DNA from: JBPRGG01 sp051418075
GTDB taxonomy: Bacteria > Bacteroidota > Bacteroidia > Cytophagales > Cyclobacteriaceae
NCBI GenBank assembly: GCA_051418075.1
Contig: JBPRGG010000171.1
Coordinates: 1 to 64,000, forward strand
DNA length: 64,000 nucleotides
Reading direction: 5' to 3'
The position numbers and the translations under genes are program-made. This document shows, piece by piece, positions 55,791 to 62,333 of the stretch; positions within the stretch are counted from its first letter, which is position 1, and each line of letters opens with the position of its first letter. The notes below the pieces were generated by a model. The model searched no databases and was not told the origin of the DNA. It saw only the letters and a list, made by a program, of their open reading frames with translations.

Positions 55791-57506
55791 CTACCGGCTC
55801 ACCATCAACCGGTAAGTTTTAAACCCATGATCACTGTAAATTGTTAGCAGGTAAATGCCTTCCTGTACATCGGATAGGTCGAAAGTAAAGGCATTTCTTC
55901 CTGTTTTGAAGCTTCTCTGCGGGACTAACTCTTTGACAGGTTTTCCTGAGATGTCGAGCAATGCCACCCGACCTGTAATGGGTTTAGCCAGCTCGAAATC
56001 CAGGGAAGTATGACCACTGGCAGGATTGGGATAGATGCTGAGTCTACGCAGGTGCAGGGTTGAACGGCAGGCTTCGAAGAAGGTACAGGAGGAACCAGAC
56101 TTTAATTCTTCTGAATCAGATGTGATAAGCTCATATTCCTGCCGGAGCTGATTGCCGGTATCCGGTGGTAATGCAGCGAATAATGCTTCGGAGGGTTCAA
56201 ACCAGAAGATTTGATCCTCAGAAAGTATGGAGGGATAATCGGAATTATTCAACAATACTGGCACCAGGTGCTGGATTTTTTCATCAAAATATTTTCTCCT
56301 TGATTTCTCGATTTGATCTTTTTTTGTTATCCATTGAAATTGTTGTTCCCCAAATATATTTGTCAGGAAAACCAAAGAAATTTTTGAATCCAATTTTTGA
56401 TTTGGTCCTTTGGAGGAATTATCATTTATACTTCTACCATTAGGAAATAAATTAATTTCCAATGAGGTAGATGAAAAACTAATTTTGTTTTCTCTGATTT
56501 CAAAACCCAATTCACTAAGTTCTTTTTTGGAAAGTTGAATCATTGATAATTCTTCAATCAAATCCGCACTTCGATTTTCTTTGAGATAAACCACCAGGTT
56601 TTTTTCCGGTTGCAACGCTTTTTCGGCTTGAATTTTTCCATAAATCTCCTGATGTCGTTGAAATTTTTGAGGAAATAATTCAAATAATTGATCAGATGGT
56701 TGTAGCCAAAGCAAATATTCTGTTTCTGGAACTTTAATCTGTTCTGGATTGATCAGAATTGGTATTAATAAATCGTTCTCAGAAGCAAATTCACCTTCTT
56801 CAATTCTATGGGCTATATATTTTGTGATGCGAGCCGGAAAAAAATCAAAATTTGAATACAATTGCTTTTTATTATGACGATTTTTCGCACCTGAAACCCG
56901 GGTAAACTCCCCACCGAGCGCAACCCTTCTCCGGTGAAAATAAACCGTATCTCCCTGCCAGATATTTTTATAGTAAATGCCCGTTTCATCCAGCATAAAA
57001 CCAATCTTTTTCAGCTCTTCATTGGTGAGGGTGACGATCAAAGAATTGCCGTCGATGACTGTATCCTCCGGCCAGGGATTGATGATTGGAGTGTTTTTTG
57101 TCGGTTGTGGTGAAGTGGACCTGCTGTTATTTGGTAGTTCAGCATCCTTTATTGGAGCGTTTGATAAAGCTAAATTTTTGCCGGCAGGCGTTAAATCTGG
57201 CCTTTTCTTTTTTATGATCTTTGGTACATTTTCAGTTTTTTCAAATTCCGGACTAACAGTTTCTGCTGTTTGGTTGATTTGTAATGGAGCCCACCAATAG
57301 AGGAGTAGCCCCAGGCCCATGATAGTAATAGTCATGATCGTGATGTTTAAATGATTAATACTTGTTTTTCCCCTCTGCGTGGCCTTAGCAGGCGGGTTGT
57401 TGATTAAATGGTGCACCTGGTCGAGTCTGTAGTAATCCGGCATCGCTTTAAATTGCCGGTAAAACTGGTTGAGATCGTTATCTTTATATTTCTTTTTCAT
57501 GGTCAT
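55791..57506 (-). CDS. single-pass membrane protein with T9SS sorting domain, partner of an ECF sigma factor
   Basis: The product is 571 aa. A basic N-terminus of about 50 residues and a membrane helix at about 53-72 look like an anti-sigma factor, not a cleaved signal. A proline-rich linker leads to two related modules, at about 156-292 and 319-461, each starting with a pattern of the kind LTNEELKKIGF / LSKKELSELGF and ending with LLIPILINPEQ / LVPVLLNNSDY then W-x-x-PSD / W-F-x-PSE. Residues about 488-571 are a T9SS type A C-terminal sorting domain (SIYPNPASG, LLDISGKPVKEL, GIYLLTIYSD). The gene overlaps the sigma gene by 4 bp (ATGA). The function is unknown; an anti-sigma role is inferred. 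Confidence 0.75.
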   Translation of the reverse strand: MTMKKKYKDNDLNQFYRQFKAMPDYYRLDQVHHLINNPPAKATQRGKTSINHLNITIMTITIMGLGLLLYWWAPLQINQTAETVSPEFEKTENVPKIIKKKRPDLTPAGKNLALSNAPIKDAELPNNSRSTSPQPTKNTPIINPWPEDTVIDGNSLIVTLTNEELKKIGFMLDETGIYYKNIWQGDTVYFHRRRVALGGEFTRVSGAKNRHNKKQLYSNFDFFPARITKYIAHRIEEGEFASENDLLIPILINPEQIKVPETEYLLWLQPSDQLFELFPQKFQRHQEIYGKIQAEKALQPEKNLVVYLKENRSADLIEELSMIQLSKKELSELGFEIRENKISFSSTSLEINLFPNGRSINDNSSKGPNQKLDSKISLVFLTNIFGEQQFQWITKKDQIEKSRRKYFDEKIQHLVPVLLNNSDYPSILSEDQIFWFEPSEALFAALPPDTGNQLRQEYELITSDSEELKSGSSCTFFEACRSTLHLRRLSIYPNPASGHTSLDFELAKPITGRVALLDISGKPVKELVPQRSFKTGRNAFTFDLSDVQEGIYLLTIYSDHGFKTYRLMVSR

Positions 57507-58030
57507 AGTGATAAAAACAAAAGCATCATTTTCACCTGATGGGGAGCATTGAGCATCTTCAGCAATTTTTCCCGGCCCCGTTTCAGTCTCAGTTTTACCC
57601 CGGATAAACTGCCGCCCTGGATCTTCCTGATTTCTTCCTGCGATAGATCTGAAATATGGAATAAGATCAATGTCTCGGCCATTTTGGGCGGTAATAGCAA
57701 AAGCTTTTGGTAGATTAGTTTAAAATCAGTTGCCGCTTCTGCATCATGGGCCAGATCCTCTATTTGCTCCAATTCGGAAGGATTGATTTCTCCCCTGAAC
57801 TTTTGCTGCCGAAAACGCATCCGGCTCAGGTTGCCGGCAACCCGGAACATGTAGGGCTTTATAGCATTCTTATCTTTTATATCCTGGTATTGGTTGTATG
57901 TGGCCAGGATGGTATCCTGCAGTAAATCTTCGGCATCCTCCTTATTTCCGGCCAATACCCGGCAGTAGCGGGAAAGGCTGGTGTGTAAAGGTTGATAGTG
58001 GCTGAGAAATACCTGCTGTAAATTTTTCAC
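57503..58030 (-). CDS. ECF-type RNA polymerase sigma factor
   Basis: The product is 175 aa. Region 2 lies at about 10-75 ('LHTSLSRYCRVLAGNKEDAEDLLQDTILATYNQYQDI', then 'IKPYMFRVAGNLSRMRFRQQ') and region 4 at about 105-165 ('YQKLLLLPPKMAETLILFHISDLSQEEIRKIQGGSLSGVKLRLKRGREKL'). Its stop overlaps the start of the T9SS-domain membrane protein by 4 bp, so the two are translationally coupled, the usual arrangement of an ECF sigma factor with its regulator. Confidence 0.93.
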   Translation of the reverse strand: MKNLQQVFLSHYQPLHTSLSRYCRVLAGNKEDAEDLLQDTILATYNQYQDIKDKNAIKPYMFRVAGNLSRMRFRQQKFRGEINPSELEQIEDLAHDAEAATDFKLIYQKLLLLPPKMAETLILFHISDLSQEEIRKIQGGSLSGVKLRLKRGREKLLKMLNAPHQVKMMLLFLSL

Positions 58031-58239
58031 TTGATATTAATTTTAGCACTCATTAATTAAGTTGCATTAGCAGCTCGAAAAGTTACAGGGAAAGGAAAAA
58101 TATTTTTTGTGGTAGCTAAAAAACTGAGAAAAAACTTAAAGATCCATTTTTATTGCTATAGTTAGATATCAATTGTGTTTCCCCTACCCTACTCATGGAA
58201 TTGTTGGAGACTTCTTAATGTTTCTCAGAATTGTACAGG

Positions 58240-58377
58240 TTATATTTTGCTTTCTGCTTGGCCTGGCATATCGCCGTATTTCAGCTGCAAGTTCTTTTCC
58301 TGCAGAAAATAAACAAGAGCAGTTAATGCCAGGTAAATACTCCCGATTATTATGGTTATTTTTATCATATTTCTCAT
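58240..58377 (-). CDS. possible 45-aa single-pass membrane peptide
   Basis: The frame from ATG at 58375-58377 to TAA at 58240 encodes 45 residues: a hydrophobic helix (about 4-24, rich in I and L) and a short charged tail (FLQEKNLQLKYGDMPGQ). An overlapping minus-strand frame ends with TGA at 58374-58376, so an ATGA junction exists; the last part of that frame is also hydrophobic (WLKIAIGDWALLIFEVQL). This could be a small coupled pair or the remains of a membrane protein gene. Evidence is weak; the rest of 58031-58866 up to the repeat element shows nothing else I can name. Confidence 0.25.
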   Translation of the reverse strand: MRNMIKITIIIGSIYLALTALVYFLQEKNLQLKYGDMPGQAESKI

Positions 58378-58671
58378 CCGGTTGTCTTATTCCACTGAAA
58401 AACAGAAATCAGCTGTACCTCAAATATAAGCAATGCCCAATCACCAATAGCAATCTTCAACCAGGCTAAGCATTGGCAGAGGTTTGTAACAGCCGGGCAA
58501 ATGGATGCTTTGTGGATTAAGTTAAAAAAGACAGGGTGCCTTATACAATTTAGCAAATACCTGAATATCAACCACTATTACTAAATTTTTTTAATAGATG
58601 TTGCTTTTTGTGATCTATTATGAGGCTAAAATTATTCACTTAAAAGCCTCTAACTTGACATAGCGGCTTCA

Positions 58672-58733
58672 TGCAACATAATGACATAGAAGCAACCTAT
58701 GAAAGCAAAAACTTTCATGATTTTGCAACATAA
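58672..58733 (+). promoter_or_regulatory. conserved upstream element, copy 1 (TGCAACATAA repeats)
   Basis: TGCAACATAA lies at 58672-58681 and 58724-58733, with a degenerate middle copy AGCAACCTAT at 58691-58700. The first and last repeats start 52 bp apart; between them is an AAAACTTTCATG block. The last repeat starts 142 bp before the ATG of the decayed paralogue at 58866. The same element precedes the two following paralogues. Confidence 0.7.
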
Positions 58734-58865
58734 GTATTTTACCTTTCACTAACCAAAAGGCGATATTTAAATAAGTTTTAGTTGGCCCGGAAACCACAAG
58801 AACAGCTTCAAACACAGGGCTTGCTTTGTGATAAATCGTTTTTTCAAACCTAAATACTTATTACT

Positions 58866-59200
58866 ATGAAATGCTTAAGTTTCTTTTTAAATGTATACCT
58901 GGTAGCGCTAATGAGCGCCGCACTATTTTCATGTCACCCGGATGAAATTCCTGATTCATCCACCGGGGTCAAATTTTTCCTTTCACCGTGATTGGTCCAG
59001 GATAAAGGAGTCAGGATGAGTCAGGAAGATAATCAATTCCCCAATGTAGACACAGACATATGTGATCTTGTTCATGTAATCTAGGTCGAAATAATGCTGG
59101 AAGGCATATCGGATGCCATTGGGCTTCCTGTTTAAAGGTCGATTTTCAGGAAAACAGATTCCCCATTGGTGAATTTAGTGGAGCTTTTAGTTTTTGTGCA
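58866..59200 (+). pseudogene. decayed copy of the 297-residue lipoprotein module
   Basis: From the ATG at 58866 the frame encodes a lipoprotein signal (ALFSC) and a stretch closely matching the gene at 60265 (STGVKFFLSP, QEDNQFPNVD, GISDAIGLPV). In-frame stops occur at 58989-58991 (TGA), 59082-59084 (TAG) and 59133-59135 (TAA). Similarity continues to about the segment KTD...LVEL and then stops, so about two thirds of the module is missing. At DNA level both the coding part and the upstream region align with the next copy. It is a clear pseudogene. Confidence 0.85.
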
Positions 59201-59210
59201 GTCCCGGTAA

Positions 59211-59407
59211 GTGCTGGCGGGTTGGGCAACAAGCTATATGGTTGACAGCCATGGCGATACGTTAGCGCTGGCTATCCTTGATGGCCAGGTAATTGGTGGC
59301 AGACAAGAGGTGCCACTGGAAGTGGATATACTGACGATTTTAATAATACAGTTGATCGAATTTCTCACCATCACTGGTCAGGAACCATTACTATGATAAA
59401 TAAATGA
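59211..59407 (+). pseudogene. frameshifted fragment of an unidentified secreted protein
   Basis: The first half reads well in one frame (GWATSYMVDSHGDTLALAILDGQVIGG). After about 59295 the protein-like reading moves to another frame (RGATGSGYTDDFNNTVDRIS, then a histidine-rich stretch and SGTITMINK) ending with TGA at 59405-59407. Together they look like one C-terminal region broken by a frameshift. It is not related to the 297-residue module. It may be the C-terminal domain formerly attached to the decayed copy just upstream. Confidence 0.35.
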
Positions 59408-59428
59408 AAAATAATAACAGTTAAGATC

Positions 59429-59932
59429 ATGAAAATTTTAATATCCTTGTTTTATATTTTAATCTGTATGTTCGGGTTGGTCAATTGCCAGGAAGAATCA
59501 GCAGATCCAGTTAATTATGGACGATCTTTCATTGAAACATCGACCACAGCATTGAACCTGGATGACCTGGAAGGTAATTGGAATGCTGCCAGGATTTCTC
59601 CTTATTCACAGGTTACTGATTTTTCATTAAGTTCCCTCAAATTCCAAATTAAGGATCGGGCTACTTGTTGCATTTTTGGGCAATATGCTTTTGATTGTAA
59701 TCAAAAACCATGGAATTGTAATAAAACGGCATTTTCTATTGATCTCGAAAATACTGCATTTGCAAATCCATTAAAAGTATCGGTTAATAGGATCGCTGTT
59801 GAAAATTTTATAAATACTCAGGAGTTGGAGGTGGAATTTCTGGTTCCGGTGGAATATTTCAAAGAAAAAGAGGAAATACCAATTTTCGATCCATATAAAC
59901 AAGTAAGTATCATATTTATACGTGAAATATGA
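59429..59932 (+). CDS. hypothetical cysteine-containing lipoprotein
   Basis: The product is 167 aa with a lipoprotein signal (cysteine 20 in LVNC). The mature part has 'DLEGNWNAARISPYSQVTDFSLSSLKFQIKD', then a cluster of four cysteines ('CCIFGQYAFDCNQKPWNC') that could form disulfides in the periplasm, and a strand-rich C-terminus. I do not recognise the family. It sits between the decayed copy and the intact hydrolase-fused copy of the module family and ends at a strong terminator. It may be a passenger within the tandem array. Confidence 0.65.
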   Translation: MKILISLFYILICMFGLVNCQEESADPVNYGRSFIETSTTALNLDDLEGNWNAARISPYSQVTDFSLSSLKFQIKDRATCCIFGQYAFDCNQKPWNCNKTAFSIDLENTAFANPLKVSVNRIAVENFINTQELEVEFLVPVEYFKEKEEIPIFDPYKQVSIIFIREI

Positions 59933-59957
59933 TCATTGAACCCACCTGGTTTTACCA

Positions 59958-59997
59958 TTATGCACATACTATATCCGGAGTATGTGCATAATTTTTT
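59958..59997 (+). terminator. terminator after the 167-aa lipoprotein gene
   Basis: A perfect 13-bp stem, TTATGCACATACT / AGTATGTGCATAA, has an 8-nt loop and is followed by TTTTTT. It starts 26 bp after the stop codon at 59932. Confidence 0.92.
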
Positions 59998-60058
59998 GAT
60001 GGGGCCAAACTAAGCTTATTACACACTTCATCTCCTTAAAACAAATATGGAACCATCA

Positions 60059-60120
60059 TGCAACATAATGACATAGATGCAACATAAAGAACCAAAAACT
60101 TTCATGCTTTTGCAACATAA
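60059..60120 (+). promoter_or_regulatory. conserved upstream element, copy 2 (three exact TGCAACATAA)
   Basis: Exact TGCAACATAA repeats lie at 60059-60068, 60078-60087 and 60111-60120, in the same register as copy 1 (19 and 52 bp from the first). The AAAACTTTCATG block is present before the last repeat. The last repeat starts 154 bp before the ATG at 60265. Further downstream, CGATATTTAA (about 60149) is also shared with copy 1. Confidence 0.75.
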
Positions 60121-60264
60121 GTATTTAACCTTCCACTAATAGAAAGACGATATTTAAGTAAATATTTGACGGCCAGAAAGTATAAGAACTGGCTTTGCGG
60201 ATATTAGAATAAATCGGCCAGACTATATACTCAATCATTTTTTTAAACCTTAATAATTATTACT

Positions 60265-61983
60265 ATGAAAAGCTTTAGAATTTTTTACGGGGCCTCCCTG
60301 TTAATGCTCATCAGTTCCATAATATTTTCATGTCAGCCAGACGAATTTACTGATGCTCCCACCGGGGTCAAATTTATCCTTTCACCCAGAATGATTCAGG
60401 ATGATGGGGCAAGAATGAATCAGGAGGATAACCAGTTCCCCACAGTAGATCCAGGCATGTGTGATATTGTTCATGCTGCCTATGCCGAAATAATGGTGGA
60501 AGGCATATCGAATGCCATTGAACTTCCTGTAAAACAATGGGGAACCAAATTTAAAACTGACCTGGTCGAACTGGCTCCGGGCAACTACAACCTGCTAAGC
60601 TTTGTAGTATATGATGAGCAGGATCAGGCGATTTTCGCTACTCCTGCTGCAGAAAGTGAGTTCGGACCTTTCGTTTCTGAGGCACTACCGCTTGAATTTA
60701 CAGTATCCCTGTATGATAAATCGGAGCATATGGTAGAAGTCTTGTGTTTGGAAAATTTTGCTCCACCGCAATTTGGTTTTTCCTTTTGGAAATTGGGCTT
60801 AAAAGCTACCAAACAGCTTTGCCTGTTCGGTAATTATTGTGAAACAGCAACTGGACACCAGGTGGCTGAAATGGAAGCCTGGGTTTACCCGGATGAACAG
60901 CAAACTTTAGCAGCTGATCTGATCTGGTGGGCCCGTACTGATCCGGAAGATGAAGATCCGGATAATGATCTGCTTTGTTTAAAATTTCCTTATGATCCTG
61001 AAACACCTGTGGAAGAACAAACCTTCTATGTATTGTTGAAATTAGAAAATGTTTTTCTCAATGCTACTTTGAGCCTGGCCGAAATTGATAAAATCAATGA
61101 AATGGAAGGATATCTTCATTTAAATAAAAATTGCCAGGAAAATTTTGAACCATTCCAAATATCTGAGCAGGATCGGGTGGCCATAATGGAAGATCCTGAT
61201 CTGGCCGTCCATTACCGGGTAATTGGTGATGGGCCTGTTAATATGGTATTTGTTCCCGGATGGACCAATCCATTAACCATTTTCACTAAACAATTCGATT
61301 ATTTCAGTGACAAAGCCCGCAGCATTTATATTGATTTACCCGGACAGGGGAAAAGTGAAGCTCCAGCCCCCGGAAATCCACTAGATCCTAATGAACCTGG
61401 TCTACACTACACCATGGATCTCATGGCTGAAGCATTGTATACAGTTATAAAAAAAGAAGGATTGGAAAATTTCGTAGCGGTGGGATTTTCTCTTGGTCCC
61501 AGGGTTTGGGGGCTCTACGAAAAATCCCACCCGGGCATGATCAGTAAACTGGTAAATCTGGATGGCGGTTTTATGCCCTGGCCCGAAGATCCTGTTGAAA
61601 GAGAAAAAAGACAAGAGAAAAGGGAAGCAACTTACCTGGCTCAACTCGAGTGGGATATTAATGCCAAGAAAGGACTTGCTCGAGTGCTAGTTCCTCCCGG
61701 GTCTCCGGCTGATTTAGAGGAATTAGTGCAATACTTTTGGGATTATCCTCCCGATATTTTGGCTAATATTTACTATTATTATGATGCGGAAAATGCAAAT
61801 GAACCGGTAGGCTGGACTTATCCCAAACTTTGTTTTTATGCAAATCCGAACCCGAATATGGATAAAGTAAATTGGATTTATCCCAATAATACAACATTTT
61901 CTTTTCCCGGAAGAGGGCATGTTATTCAATGGGTATTTAATGAAGAGATCAATCCGATCATCTGGGAATTTGTAAAAGATTAG
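60265..61983 (+). CDS. lipoprotein: conserved 297-residue module fused to an alpha/beta hydrolase
   Basis: The product is 572 aa. A lipoprotein signal ends at IIFSC (cysteine 23). Residues 24-297 are the module shared with the decayed copy upstream and the partial gene downstream (PTGVKFILSP, GNYNLLSFVVYD, TPAAESEFGPFVS, MEAWVYPDEQ). From about 310 an alpha/beta-hydrolase domain follows: 'MVFVPGWTN' (oxyanion region with P instead of H), 'IDLPGQGKSE', nucleophile S409 in GFSLGP, and H552 in GRGHVIQW. The acid residue is not obvious; D in 'NMDKV' is a candidate. It probably hydrolyses an ester or related bond at the cell surface; the substrate and the module's function are unknown. Confidence 0.85.
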   Translation: MKSFRIFYGASLLMLISSIIFSCQPDEFTDAPTGVKFILSPRMIQDDGARMNQEDNQFPTVDPGMCDIVHAAYAEIMVEGISNAIELPVKQWGTKFKTDLVELAPGNYNLLSFVVYDEQDQAIFATPAAESEFGPFVSEALPLEFTVSLYDKSEHMVEVLCLENFAPPQFGFSFWKLGLKATKQLCLFGNYCETATGHQVAEMEAWVYPDEQQTLAADLIWWARTDPEDEDPDNDLLCLKFPYDPETPVEEQTFYVLLKLENVFLNATLSLAEIDKINEMEGYLHLNKNCQENFEPFQISEQDRVAIMEDPDLAVHYRVIGDGPVNMVFVPGWTNPLTIFTKQFDYFSDKARSIYIDLPGQGKSEAPAPGNPLDPNEPGLHYTMDLMAEALYTVIKKEGLENFVAVGFSLGPRVWGLYEKSHPGMISKLVNLDGGFMPWPEDPVEREKRQEKREATYLAQLEWDINAKKGLARVLVPPGSPADLEELVQYFWDYPPDILANIYYYYDAENANEPVGWTYPKLCFYANPNPNMDKVNWIYPNNTTFSFPGRGHVIQWVFNEEINPIIWEFVKD

Positions 61984-62145
61984 ACCTGGAATACCATTCA
62001 AAATTCATATCTACCAGGCACTTTTGAAAAAAGCCGCACTGACTATTTTTAGTATTATTCTTAGCCTCTGTATCCTCTGCAGGGGCTATTATAATGCTTG
62101 ATTTGTATACCAAATTTTTTGTAGAGGTTACGCTAAAGTTCCAAA

Positions 62146-62196
62146 TGCAACATAATGATAACATGTGATCAAAACTTTCACTTTTTTGCAACATAA
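62146..62196 (+). promoter_or_regulatory. conserved upstream element, copy 3 (TGCAACATAA repeats)
   Basis: TGCAACATAA lies at 62146-62155 and 62187-62196, starts 41 bp apart, 11 bp (one helical turn) closer than in copies 1 and 2. The middle repeat is missing but AAAACTTTCA is kept. The last repeat starts 147 bp before the ATG at 62334. The remainder of 61984-62333 shows nothing else I can identify. Confidence 0.7.
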
Positions 62197-62333
62197 GTAT
62201 ATAGTTTTAGGCTGCTAAGTAAGCTAATTTTAGATCAGGTTTTGGGTTTGTAATAATCAATCAGATTTCTAAGAATCTAAACCTAATAATTTCACTATCA
62301 ACAAGTCCATTTTTTAATTTAATTTTTACACCT

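Noticed and set aside
58173..58469. 98-codon plus-strand frame upstream of the module-family array
   Set aside because: The composition is not protein-like beyond one hydrophobic stretch, and the opposite strand gives a more credible small membrane frame.
58672..62196. Invertible promoter or shufflon behind the module family
   Set aside because: The TGCAACATAA units are direct, not inverted, and no recombinase gene is present, so inversion is not supported. Recombination between copies remains possible.
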